21,626 nt of DNA, from assembly GCA_043101635.1 (NCBI GenBank), contig JBICIE010000144.1, positions 1 through 21,626 of the forward strand, read 5' to 3'. The notes below the pieces were generated by a model. The model worked only from the letters and a program-made list of their open reading frames with translations. It did not search any database and was not told the origin of the DNA. The position numbers and the translations under genes are program-made. Within the stretch, counting starts at the first letter, position 1, and each line of letters opens with the position of its first letter. This DNA is from CAYMJK01 sp043101635 (GTDB lineage Bacteria > Planctomycetota > Phycisphaerae > Phycisphaerales > UBA1924). Positions 7,379 through 14,905 of the stretch are shown here, in pieces.

Positions 7379-8929
7379 TCAGATCCAGCCGTCGGCGACG
7401 GTCATGCCCTCGGGAATCGGCGTGGCGTCGCCCGATTCGGCCATGCCCGCAACCGGATAGGCGCAGTAGTCGAGGCTGAAGGACCCTGCCGGCCGGTGAT
7501 TCCCGCTGAGGCCGAGCCCGCCGAATGGCAGCTTGCTGCTGGCGCCGGCCGTGCCCACGTTGATGTTGAGGCAACCGGCCCGCGCCTCGGCCAGGAACCG
7601 CTCGGCCGCCCCACCGTCACGGGTGAAGATCGACGCGGCAAGGCCGAAGCGCGTGGCGTTGGCCTGCGCGAGGGCGTCATCCAGATCACTGGCGAGGGCG
7701 AATCGCAGCAGCGGTCCGAAGACCTCGACATCGCAGCCGGCGTCACCCTGCTCGGCGCTGGTGAACCGATCCACCTGCAGCAGGCCGGGCGTGATGTACC
7801 AGCCGCCGCCGGAACGGTCCATGGCGGTGGATTCGAGCAGCGCTCTGGCGCCCCCGCGCACGGCGCTCGACTGGAAGGCCAGCACGGCGTCGCGCGCAGA
7901 TGCGGAGATGATCGGGCCGGCAAAGACCGGGTGCTCGGCCCGGGGATGCCCAATGATGAGCGTCGAGGCTATCTTCTGGATCGCGCTTACGAGCTTTTCG
8001 GCGATCGCTCTGTGGACGATCAGCCGGCGCGTGCAGGTGCAACGCTGGCCCGTCGTGACGTAGGCGCTGCGGGCGATCTCGATGGCGGCCTGGCGCAAGT
8101 CGGCGTCCGGCATGACGATGACCGCGTTGTTGCCGCCCATTTCGAGCGCGACGATCCGGCCCGGATGATCAAGGTTGGCTTCGAGGATGCTGCGCCCGAC
8201 GGGCCAGGAGCCGGTGAAGAGGATGCCATCGATGTCGGGGGCGCTCACCAGCGCGCGCGCGACATCGGCGCCGCCCTGCACGAGGTTGACGACCCCCGCC
8301 GGCGCCTCCTCGGCATCCAGGACCTCCTGCAGCAGTTCGGCAAGAAGCTGGCCCACCGCGGGTGTCTTGTCGCTGGGCTTGAGCACGACGGTGTTGCCCA
8401 TCGCCAGGGCCGGCGCGATGTGGCCGTTGGGCAGGTGGGCCGGGAAGTTGAACGGCGCCAGCACCGCCATGACGCCGTGCGGGCGGAACCAGCAGCGCCC
8501 CTTCCTGGTGGGACCGAGATCGAGATCGAAGCCGGTGACCCGCGCCATGGCGTTGTTCGGCGTCGACTCCAGCGTGATGTCGATCTTCGCGGCCAGGGCG
8601 CCGGCCTCCTGGCGGGCGTCCCACATCGCCTTGCCGGTCTCATCGCAGATCAGTTCGGCGATCGACTCGGCCCGCTGGCGGCAGAGGTCCTGATAGCGGC
8701 GAAGGACGGCAGCGCGCCGCTCGAGGCCCCAGGCGGCCCACTGCGGCTGGGCCGTGCGCGCAGCCTCGACAGCCTCGACGACGTGGGCGAGATTCGCGGC
8801 GCCGGTCCAGAGGACCGAATCCGGCTCGGCCGGATTGGTCGAGACGATGGCGTCGCCGGCGATCGGGCGCCAGGCGCCGCCGATGAGATTGGCCGCGCTG
8901 CGGCGAAGAGAAGGGTGGTGATCAGCCAT
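7379..8929 (-). CDS. astD: N-succinylglutamate 5-semialdehyde dehydrogenase
   Basis: This 516-residue NAD(P)-dependent aldehyde dehydrogenase has the AstD signatures: FNFPAHLPNGHIAPAL, LFTGSWPVGR, general base Glu263 in ALEMGGNN, nucleophile Cys297 in GQRCTCTRR, and the C-terminal SGNHRPAG...LDYCAYPVAG block, which resembles E. coli AstD closely as I remember it. It oxidises N-succinylglutamate semialdehyde to N-succinylglutamate, the fourth AST step. It has an N-terminal extension of about 13 residues and a somewhat long C-terminus compared with the usual 490 residues. Only 3 nt separate it from astA, and no Shine-Dalgarno sequence is visible, so translation is probably coupled. It is the last gene of the minus-strand operon. 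Confidence 0.92.
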   Translation of the reverse strand: MADHHPSLRRSAANLIGGAWRPIAGDAIVSTNPAEPDSVLWTGAANLAHVVEAVEAARTAQPQWAAWGLERRAAVLRRYQDLCRQRAESIAELICDETGKAMWDARQEAGALAAKIDITLESTPNNAMARVTGFDLDLGPTRKGRCWFRPHGVMAVLAPFNFPAHLPNGHIAPALAMGNTVVLKPSDKTPAVGQLLAELLQEVLDAEEAPAGVVNLVQGGADVARALVSAPDIDGILFTGSWPVGRSILEANLDHPGRIVALEMGGNNAVIVMPDADLRQAAIEIARSAYVTTGQRCTCTRRLIVHRAIAEKLVSAIQKIASTLIIGHPRAEHPVFAGPIISASARDAVLAFQSSAVRGGARALLESTAMDRSGGGWYITPGLLQVDRFTSAEQGDAGCDVEVFGPLLRFALASDLDDALAQANATRFGLAASIFTRDGGAAERFLAEARAGCLNINVGTAGASSKLPFGGLGLSGNHRPAGSFSLDYCAYPVAGMAESGDATPIPEGMTVADGWI

Positions 8930-8932
8930 GGG

Positions 8933-10054
8933 TCATTGTTGGGCCCGGCGCTGCCGCTTCTTCGGGCCCGCCGGGTTGCGGATTGGTGTCAGACCGACCT
9001 CGCGCCCCGGCTCCGCCTCCAGGGCGCCGACGGCGTCGCGGGGAACTGCGATCCTGGCGCCGGTCAGCTTGCACGGGGTCTGCACGCAGCGGAACTCGCC
9101 ATCGCGATCGAGGACGCTGACCATGGCGAAGCCGTCGCACTCGGCGCGGGTGACCGGTTCTGCCAGCGACGCGGTCCTGGTCTCGGCGACCAGGGAGACC
9201 TCGTCCATGCGGGCTTCCAGGTGCGGGCCGCCGTCAAAGGGGTCGATGAAGCCGTTGTAGTGGAAACCGAGCTTCTCCAGCATGCGCCGGGCGGGGACGG
9301 TCTCGCGCCCCACCTGGGCTACGACGGCCCGGGCCTCGGGGGGAAGGAGACTCAGGTAGATCTCCTCTTTCGGCAGCAGCGAGATCATGAACTCGCGAGA
9401 ATACTGGCAGAACTTGTCGGCCTCGGTGTAGCTCAGGTTGATGAACCTGCGTCCGAGGAAATCCCACAGGAGATTGTGCCCGTCCGGTGTGATCGGGGCC
9501 ATCATCTCGGCGACGACGCGGTCGGCGAAGTGCTCCCGATGCAGCCCCATGAAGTGGAAGCGGACGTGGCTGAGCAGGGCGCCGAGCTTCTGCTTGTGCC
9601 CGCGCAGCGAGGGCTGCAGGATCAGGCCGCCGATCTCGGTCGGGCCCGACTCATCCAGATGCAGTTTGGCGACCGTGTGCGTCGTGCCCGACTGGAGGCT
9701 CTGGCTGAAGAAGCTGCGCTCGTACAGCTTGAAGCTGACGTTGGGGTTCCCGGGAGCGCCCATGTGCGTGATGATCTGACTGGTCCCGAGGATGCCGGGA
9801 GAGTCGAGATCCTCCAGCGCGAACATGAAGAGGTCCGTCTCGCTGAGGGCCTCGCCGAGACCGGTGACCGAGGCGGCCGGACGGCGCGAGCGCTTGCGCT
9901 CGCCCCCCGCGGCCCGGATGAAGCTCTGGCGGCTCTGGGCGATCTTGGCGTTGATGATGTCGCGATCGGCCGGCAGGTTGATGAAATGCACCATCCGCGC
10001 CAGCTTGAGCAGCGTGGGGACATCTTCGACCTTGGCCCTGCGGATGATGAACAC
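8933..10054 (-). CDS. astA: Arginine (or ornithine) N-succinyltransferase
   Basis: This 373-residue protein belongs to the AstA family (GNAT-like fold), which transfers succinyl from succinyl-CoA to the alpha-amino group of arginine or ornithine. Supporting features are the N-terminal FIIRRAKVEDVPTLLKLA, central FADRVVAEM, WDFLGRRF, and PARRMLEKLGF...IDPFDGGPHLEA, the family's most conserved block. The start is GTG at 10054-10052; AGGA lies 7 nt upstream, and the encoded N-terminus matches the family start. It is about 30 residues longer than E. coli AstA, with extra basic residues at 50-62 (GERKRSRR) and a basic tail (PKKRQRRAQQ). It lies 18 nt after the aminotransferase gene and 3 nt before astD. 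Arginine versus ornithine preference cannot be read directly. Confidence 0.9.
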   Translation of the reverse strand: MFIIRRAKVEDVPTLLKLARMVHFINLPADRDIINAKIAQSRQSFIRAAGGERKRSRRPAASVTGLGEALSETDLFMFALEDLDSPGILGTSQIITHMGAPGNPNVSFKLYERSFFSQSLQSGTTHTVAKLHLDESGPTEIGGLILQPSLRGHKQKLGALLSHVRFHFMGLHREHFADRVVAEMMAPITPDGHNLLWDFLGRRFINLSYTEADKFCQYSREFMISLLPKEEIYLSLLPPEARAVVAQVGRETVPARRMLEKLGFHYNGFIDPFDGGPHLEARMDEVSLVAETRTASLAEPVTRAECDGFAMVSVLDRDGEFRCVQTPCKLTGARIAVPRDAVGALEAEPGREVGLTPIRNPAGPKKRQRRAQQ

Positions 10055-10072
10055 GGGAGATTCCTGCGCGCT

Positions 10073-11509
10073 TCAGTCGACCGCCGCGAGGCCGCGCTCG
10101 ACGCACGCGAATATCCGGGGCCAGTCGCTCTCTTCCAGGACGCCCAGCGGCGGAAGGAAGCGGAGATGGTACGGGTCGTGGCCGCAGTAGAAGGCGACGA
10201 CGCCAGCGTCGAACAGGGTCGAGCAGGCCTTGACGATCTTGTCTTTGGCGCCGCCGAATGGAGTAAAGCGCATCATGCCGCCGCGCCCGCCGACGATCTC
10301 GGGGACCTGCTCGGTCCGCCCGAACCACTCCGGATGGCGGGCCGCCAGCGCCTCGACCTGCTCCCGGAAGAGCCGATGATGGCGGGCGATGCTGCCATCC
10401 GGTCCGTAATAGTCGCCCTCGTCGAGCTTCTCCAGGATGCGCCGCCCGACCCGGAAAGACACCGACTCGCCGATGAAGGTGCCGCTGAGCAGACCGGGCT
10501 TGGGATTGAATTCCTCGGTAAACAGCGTGGCGCAGGCCTGCGTCATCTTGCCGACGCAGAACACGTCGACATAGTCGCCCAGCTCCAGCGCCTCGTAGGC
10601 AAACATCCGCTCGAGCCGGCCGAAGGTCTGGATCTCATCATCCCAGATCGGCACGCCGTGGGCCCGGCAGACGTCCATCAGGGCCACGAAGAACTCCCGC
10701 GGCGCCGTGTTGAACCCGCCCTCGCCCTGCACCAGTTCAAAGATGAAGCAGGCGTACTGCTGGGGATAGCGGCGCAGGAGCATCTCCAGATGCTCGACTG
10801 CCATCTGGATGTACCGGCCCTGCCCGATCCGCCGGGCCGCAACCTCGTTCCAGAACGGCATGTAGTCGACCTGCGTCGTCAGCGGAACCCCGACGCGCCC
10901 CGCCGCCGAGTCGCCGATCTGGGCCATCGTGGTCGAGCGGCCCATGAAGCAGTCGGCGAACGCGATGACACGTGACGCCGGCGCCTTCTTCTGATAGCAC
11001 ACCTTCAGGGCATTCTCGTTGGCCATCGCGCCCGATGTGCTCAGGTAGCAGTGGCGCAGGCGGCTCGATCGTCCGGCGCACTGGAGCAGCTTCTCCGCGA
11101 AGGCGTACCCCTCGAAGCCGGACTGCAGGTTGCCATCCTTCACCGTGTCCGACAGCGACGCCTCCAGCGAGGCCCGGATCAGATCCGGCTCGGAGTGCCC
11201 GAAGAAGTGCACGCCGATCCCGCAGATCATGTCCCACTTCACCGAGCCATCGGCAAGCTCCACGAGAGCGCCGTTGCCGAGGCCCGAGCCGATGTAGGGG
11301 TACAGCAGGCCGCGCCCGCGGGTCGCCGCGGCACGGTCCATCAGCTCCTGGTAGCCGGCGCCGGCCCCCGCCTCGGGCGGGCGGACATCCGTGATGCGCG
11401 CGCTGTGGGCGGCGGCCTCGGCCACGATGGCGTCGATCGCCTCCTGCAGGCGGGAACTGGACTGAAGCTGCTCGCCCACGCTGTGGGCCTGTCTGGTCGT
11501 GGCGCTCAT
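10073..11509 (-). CDS. Class III PLP aminotransferase, probable succinylornithine transaminase (AstC role)
   Basis: This 478-residue fold-type I, class III aminotransferase has the cofactor-binding stretch TSGAMANENALK, the PLP-contacting Asp in WDDEIQTFGRLERMF, and catalytic Lys321 in VGKMTQ. Family members move an omega or delta amino group to 2-oxoglutarate. It is longer than AstC/ArgD (about 400 residues) because of an N-terminal extension of about 70 residues and insertions, and GKMTQ recalls lysine-epsilon aminotransferases rather than textbook AstC. Its position between the M20 deacylase and astA, with 18 nt to astA, supports conversion of N-succinylornithine to the semialdehyde. GAAGGAAG lies upstream of the ATG. 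Alternatives are lysine or ornithine transaminase. Confidence 0.8.
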   Translation of the reverse strand: MSATTRQAHSVGEQLQSSSRLQEAIDAIVAEAAAHSARITDVRPPEAGAGAGYQELMDRAAATRGRGLLYPYIGSGLGNGALVELADGSVKWDMICGIGVHFFGHSEPDLIRASLEASLSDTVKDGNLQSGFEGYAFAEKLLQCAGRSSRLRHCYLSTSGAMANENALKVCYQKKAPASRVIAFADCFMGRSTTMAQIGDSAAGRVGVPLTTQVDYMPFWNEVAARRIGQGRYIQMAVEHLEMLLRRYPQQYACFIFELVQGEGGFNTAPREFFVALMDVCRAHGVPIWDDEIQTFGRLERMFAYEALELGDYVDVFCVGKMTQACATLFTEEFNPKPGLLSGTFIGESVSFRVGRRILEKLDEGDYYGPDGSIARHHRLFREQVEALAARHPEWFGRTEQVPEIVGGRGGMMRFTPFGGAKDKIVKACSTLFDAGVVAFYCGHDPYHLRFLPPLGVLEESDWPRIFACVERGLAAVD

Positions 11510-11578
11510 CGGTCTTCCTTCGGCTTGGCCGCGAGATGGCTTGACGGTAGCACGGGCTCCGGTCCGGTAAACAACGGC

Positions 11579-12817
11579 TCAAGGCCCGCTCCGGGGCCGC
11601 AAGCCCGTGCCACCCGCCAGGCGCTTGATCAGCACCGCCAGCAACTGGCACCGTTCCACCAGGCTCGGCAGCTCGATCCACTCATCCGGCGTGTGCAGAC
11701 CGCCGCCCCGCACGCCGAGCGTGTCGATCGTCGGCAGGCCGGCATCCTGCATGATGTTGCCATCGCACACGCCGCCGGTGGAAGCAAACGGCAGCGACTG
11801 GCCGAGATCCTCCGCCGCGGCCTGCGCCGCCAGCGCCAACCGCTCGACCTGTGGCGTCCGCGGCTTGGCCGGCCGGTTGAAGCTGCGCTCGACCCGGACC
11901 GCCGCGCTGTTCCCCTGGCACTCGGTGTGGGATGTCGCCAGAGCCGCCAGAGCCGCCTGAATCTCCTCTGAGACCGCCGGCGCCGGGACGCGGGCGTTGC
12001 CCCAGGCCCGGGCCCGGGCCGGCACGGCGTTGGTTGCGCTTCCGCCTTCCAGCGGCCCGACGCTGACGATCCGCCCGCTCGGTGGATCGGCAAGCTCGGC
12101 GATGCGCAGCAGGCGTTCGGCGAGCGCATTGACCGCCGAGACCCCCTCGGTGAACGACCGGCCGACGTGGGCGGCCCTGCCCCTCGCCTCGATCATGAAC
12201 TGCCCGCTGCCCATGCGCTCGATCGCCAGTTCACCCCCGGCGAGCGCCGGCTCCAGGGCCAGGCCGACATCGTGGGCGGCCGCAGCCGCCCGCAGGGCCG
12301 CATCGGAGTGGTACGTGCCGGTCTCCTCGTCGGCGTTGAGGAAGAAGGTCCACGCGGCCCGCACGCCCGCCTCCTCCAGCGCCTCCAGAGCGCACATGGC
12401 GATGACCAGGCCGCCCTTCATGTCGACGCAGCCGGGCCCCGTGGCCCGCAGGCCATCGGGCTCAACCGACAGCTTGTCAAAACCGCCGGCCGGATCGTGC
12501 ACCGTGTCCATATGCCCGGCGATCAGAATCCGCGGGCCGTCGCGCGGGCCGGCCGCCTCGCACACCGAGGCGTCGGGGATCGGCCCGCTCGAGCCGGCCC
12601 CGTACAGCCACGGCGGCTTGGGATCGCCGGTGACGCGCCGGCTCCGGGCGCCGAGCGCCTCCAGTCGGCCGACCAGCAGGCTGCGCGTCTGTTCGATCGC
12701 CTCGGTGTTGTTGTGACCGGTCGGCAGGGCGACGTGCCGGCGCAGGTCCTCCAGCAGGTCTGCGCGCCGGGCCTCGATCTGCCGGCAGAGGCGCTGTTCG
12801 ACCGGGTCCAGCGCCAT
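11579..12817 (-). CDS. M20 metallopeptidase, carboxypeptidase-G2-like N-acylglutamate deacylase
   Basis: This 412-residue protein has all M20 dizinc residues: His102 in AGHMDTV, bridging Asp132 in GPGCVDMKGG, catalytic Glu164 and ligand Glu165 in ADEETGT, and His375 in GGGLHTPDEW. The dimerisation (lid) domain falls at about 200-310 with SGQFMIEARGRAAHVGR and GGSATNAVP. STGGVCDGN and GVRGGGLHTPDEW resemble carboxypeptidase G2, which releases C-terminal glutamate from N-acyl-glutamates, more than DapE or ArgE. N-succinylglutamate is an N-acyl-glutamate, so in this operon it could do the job of AstE. It starts 1 nt after the dapF stop (TAG-C-ATG), so a DapE role (succinyl-diaminopimelate desuccinylase) is the main alternative. 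The next gene follows after 69 nt. Confidence 0.85.
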   Translation of the reverse strand: MALDPVEQRLCRQIEARRADLLEDLRRHVALPTGHNNTEAIEQTRSLLVGRLEALGARSRRVTGDPKPPWLYGAGSSGPIPDASVCEAAGPRDGPRILIAGHMDTVHDPAGGFDKLSVEPDGLRATGPGCVDMKGGLVIAMCALEALEEAGVRAAWTFFLNADEETGTYHSDAALRAAAAAHDVGLALEPALAGGELAIERMGSGQFMIEARGRAAHVGRSFTEGVSAVNALAERLLRIAELADPPSGRIVSVGPLEGGSATNAVPARARAWGNARVPAPAVSEEIQAALAALATSHTECQGNSAAVRVERSFNRPAKPRTPQVERLALAAQAAAEDLGQSLPFASTGGVCDGNIMQDAGLPTIDTLGVRGGGLHTPDEWIELPSLVERCQLLAVLIKRLAGGTGLRPRSGP

Positions 12818-12818
12818 G

Positions 12819-13727
12819 CTACCGCGCTCCGGTCATCGCGGCGTCGGGCTTCCAGATCCCCTCGAAGACATCCGTGGCAGGACCGGTCATGAGCACGTGG
12901 TTGTCGCTGTCGCGCCAGTTGATGCGCAGATCGCCGCCGGGCAGGTGCACGAGGGCGTCGCGCTCGGCTCGACCGGTCAGGACGCCGGCGACCAGCACGG
13001 CGCACGCGCCGGTGCCGCAGGCAAGCGTGACGCCGCTGCCGCGCTCCCACGTGCGCATGGTCAACTCGCGCGGCGACTGCACGCTGACGAAATGGGCGTT
13101 GACGCGCCGGGGAAACGCCGCGTGATGTTCGATCCTCGGCCCGAGCCGCGCCAGGTCGAGCCCGGCAAGTCCCGGCAGGAACAGCGCCTCGTTCTCATCG
13201 GCAAAGAGCACCGCGTGCGGGTTGCCCATGGAGACCGGCGTGAAGATCTCCGCCATCCCGTCGCGCAGCTCCAGGCAGCAGTAGTGATCGCGCTGCCACG
13301 CCAGGGCGGAGGCGCGAACCGGGATCCGCTCCAGTTCCAGGATCGGCTCGCCCATGTCGACGGTCGCGGTCGTGATGCGCCCGCCATCGGTGTGGTAGTC
13401 GATCTCGAGGGCGCCGCGCCCCGTCTCGATGCGCATCGGCCGCGCAGCGACGCCGAGGCGGTCGTGGGCGAACTTCGCCACGCAGCGCACGCCGTTGCCG
13501 CACATCTCGCTCTCGGAACCGTCGGCGTTGAACATCCGCATGCGGGCGTCCGCCTCGCCCCCGGGCCGGCACACGAGGATGACGCCGTCGCCGCCGACGC
13601 CGGTGTGGCGATCGCTGAGGCGCCGGGCCAGTTCCGGCCAGTCGTGGCCGGTCTCCACGGCGGGATCGGTCACGGCGTCGAAGTAGATGTAGTCGTTGCC
13701 GATGCCGTGCATCTTGACGAAGCGCAT
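12819..13727 (-). CDS. dapF: Diaminopimelate epimerase
   Basis: This 302-residue protein interconverts LL- and meso-diaminopimelate for lysine and peptidoglycan synthesis, using two cysteines as acid and base. Both are present: Cys76 in MCGNGVRC and Cys237 in ACGTGACA. GNDYIYFDAV, GNPHAV and ERGSGVT complete the family pattern. I chose the ATG at 13727 (MRFVKMHGIGNDY) over an in-frame TTG two codons upstream, because it matches the family N-terminus and because a -10-like TACCAT ends 5 bp before it. It is the promoter-proximal gene of the operon that continues into the AST-type genes, an unusual pairing of biosynthesis with amino acid breakdown. The length is slightly above the usual 275. Confidence 0.96.
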   Translation of the reverse strand: MRFVKMHGIGNDYIYFDAVTDPAVETGHDWPELARRLSDRHTGVGGDGVILVCRPGGEADARMRMFNADGSESEMCGNGVRCVAKFAHDRLGVAARPMRIETGRGALEIDYHTDGGRITTATVDMGEPILELERIPVRASALAWQRDHYCCLELRDGMAEIFTPVSMGNPHAVLFADENEALFLPGLAGLDLARLGPRIEHHAAFPRRVNAHFVSVQSPRELTMRTWERGSGVTLACGTGACAVLVAGVLTGRAERDALVHLPGGDLRINWRDSDNHVLMTGPATDVFEGIWKPDAAMTGAR

Positions 13728-13732
13728 GGCCA

Positions 13733-13738
13733 ATGGTA
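13733..13738 (-). promoter_or_regulatory. Predicted -10 of the dapF-ast operon
   Basis: Minus-strand TACCAT (13738-13733) ends 5 bp before the dapF ATG, so a leaderless operon mRNA is predicted. The -35 is poor; CTGAAG 15 bp upstream is the best candidate. Confidence 0.4.
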
Positions 13739-13760
13739 CCGGATCCGGCAGCGCTTCAGG

Positions 13761-14603
13761 TCAGGAGCCGGGGGGCGGGGCCGGCGGCTTGTCCCGCTGC
13801 TCCAGGTACTTGCCGTAGGCGATGGCCCCGAAGATGAACATCGGCGCCGCCTTCTCGCCCGCCTCGGCCGAGACGCCGGCCAGCGTGCGGATCTCGCCGG
13901 AGCGGATGTCGGCGGCCAGGTCCCGCACCGCGTTGTCCAGCGTGGCCACCAGGCTCTCGAGGATGCGATGGGCATCCTGTTCCTCCGGGAAGAACTGCCG
14001 CACTACCGCCAGGTTCGTCGGCGAGTCGATGTACCATTTGCCGTCGCGCTCGACCAGGCGCACGCCGATCACGCCGTGGCCATCCCACGCGAGCCCGACG
14101 ATGTCGTCGGTGATGTACTCGGGCGTCAGGCGCCCCTCGCTGCGCTGGAGCCACCCGTAGGGATCGGCGAAGACCTCCCGGATCATCAGGTTGAGGCGCT
14201 GCTCGATGTCGCCGGAGGGGCGCTGCTGCCGCTCGCGGCGGCCGGTGAGGGCCTGGGCGATCATGGAGGCGCCTTCGCCGCGGGCCGCGGCCGCCTCGGC
14301 CTGCCGGCGCAGCTCGTCGATCTCCTCGGGGTAGGTTTCCGCGATCAGATCGCCAAGATCCTGCAGCCGACCCAGCAGGCGCCCCACCCGGCCCAGCACG
14401 CGGCGCATCCCCGGGTCATCGGTCCACACCAGTTTCGTGAGGCGATCGGCCCGCCCGTCGGCGACCATCTGGCGGGCCGACTGGAGCAGCTCATCGGGCG
14501 AGCCCTGGGGATAGTCGCCGCAGCCGGCCAGCCCGACCATCGCCGCGCACAGGCAGGCCGCCGCGCTGCGCCACCTTCTGCCAAGGATGCCGGAGCCGCT
14601 CAT
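13761..14603 (-). CDS. Predicted lipoprotein of unknown function
   Basis: This 280-residue protein starts MSGSGILGRRWRS, then has a hydrophobic stretch ending in the lipobox VGLAGC near residue 28, so it should be lipid-anchored outside the cytoplasmic membrane. Much of the mature part is helical and charged (residues about 55-125), followed by a segment VRLVERDGKWYIDSP typical of small NTF2/DUF-like periplasmic modules, and a proline-rich tail. I do not recognise a family. The ATG at 14603 was chosen because the signal peptide begins there and a -10-like TACCAT lies 5 bp upstream. Its start diverges from thiS with 66 bp between. Confidence 0.75.
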   Translation of the reverse strand: MSGSGILGRRWRSAAACLCAAMVGLAGCGDYPQGSPDELLQSARQMVADGRADRLTKLVWTDDPGMRRVLGRVGRLLGRLQDLGDLIAETYPEEIDELRRQAEAAAARGEGASMIAQALTGRRERQQRPSGDIEQRLNLMIREVFADPYGWLQRSEGRLTPEYITDDIVGLAWDGHGVIGVRLVERDGKWYIDSPTNLAVVRQFFPEEQDAHRILESLVATLDNAVRDLAADIRSGEIRTLAGVSAEAGEKAAPMFIFGAIAYGKYLEQRDKPPAPPPGS

Positions 14604-14608
14604 CGGGG

Positions 14609-14614
14609 ATGGTA
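14609..14614 (-). promoter_or_regulatory. Predicted -10 of the lipoprotein gene
   Basis: Minus-strand TACCAT (14614-14609) ends 5 bp before the ATG at 14603. This is the same hexamer and spacing as at dapF, and it predicts a leaderless mRNA. No clear -35 is seen. Confidence 0.4.
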
Positions 14615-14634
14615 CTGGGCGCGCCGGGGCCACG

Positions 14635-14663
14635 TTACCGCGGCGCCCGGAATCGGGTAGACT
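14635..14663 (+). promoter_or_regulatory. Predicted thiS promoter giving a leaderless mRNA
   Basis: A weak TTACCG (14635-14640) and TAGACT (14658-14663) are spaced 17 bp apart. The -10 ends 6 bp before the ATG at 14670, placing the start at the first base of the codon. There is no room for a TPP riboswitch. Confidence 0.45.
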
Positions 14664-14669
14664 GTCGCC

Positions 14670-14870
14670 ATGCGGATCACCGTCAACGGCGAGCAGCGGG
14701 AGGCCCCGCCGGGGGAGACCCTCGCCGGCCTGCTGGAGCGGCTGGGCGTGCAGCGGGCCGCCTGCGCAGCCGAGGTCAATCGCGAGCTGGTCCCGCGCCG
14801 CCAGCACGCCGAGCGTGAGCTGCGCGAGGGCGACACCATCGAGATCGTGACCCTGGTCGGCGGCGGCTGA
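14670..14870 (+). CDS. thiS: Sulfur carrier protein ThiS
   Basis: This 66-residue ubiquitin-like protein begins MRITVNGEQREAPPGETLAGLLERLG and ends LVGGG. The C-terminal Gly-Gly is the site adenylated and converted to thiocarboxylate, which donates sulfur for the thiazole ring of thiamine. VNRELVPRRQHAERELREGDTIEIVTLVGGG matches the family closely. The gene is followed after 35 bp by thiG, the enzyme that uses this carrier. No thiF, thiH/thiO or thiE lies nearby. Confidence 0.94.
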   Translation: MRITVNGEQREAPPGETLAGLLERLGVQRAACAAEVNRELVPRRQHAERELREGDTIEIVTLVGGG

Positions 14871-14894
14871 GCGGCCCGGCGCCCGGCAGGCTCA

Positions 14895-14900
14895 TACCCT
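14895..14900 (+). promoter_or_regulatory. Possible -10 element immediately upstream of thiG
   Basis: TACCCT ends 5 bp before the thiG ATG (14906) in the 35-bp thiS-thiG gap. The gap has no Shine-Dalgarno sequence, so thiG may also be transcribed separately as a leaderless mRNA. Confidence 0.3.
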
Positions 14901-14905
14901 GCGCC

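Noticed and set aside
7496..10975. 1159-residue plus-strand open frame opposite astD, astA and the aminotransferase
   Set aside because: It is a shadow of three well-supported genes, has Asp/Gly/Ala/Arg-rich composition without motifs, and crosses their gene boundaries.
11579..12817. Calling the M20 gene dapE outright because it abuts dapF
   Set aside because: The GGVCDGN and GGGLHTPDEW signatures and the downstream AST genes fit a G2-like N-acylglutamate hydrolase better; DapE is kept only as an alternative.
13728..13733. TTG start two codons upstream of the dapF ATG
   Set aside because: The ATG matches the family N-terminus, and the TTG starts inside the predicted -10 element.
12816..14660. 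614-residue plus-strand open frame opposite dapF and the lipoprotein
   Set aside because: It is antisense to dapF, which has all catalytic motifs; there is no domain and no ribosome binding site.
14604..14669. TPP riboswitch upstream of thiS
   Set aside because: Only 66 bp lie between the divergent starts, a -10-like element ends 6 bp before the ATG, and no CTGAGA-type core is seen.
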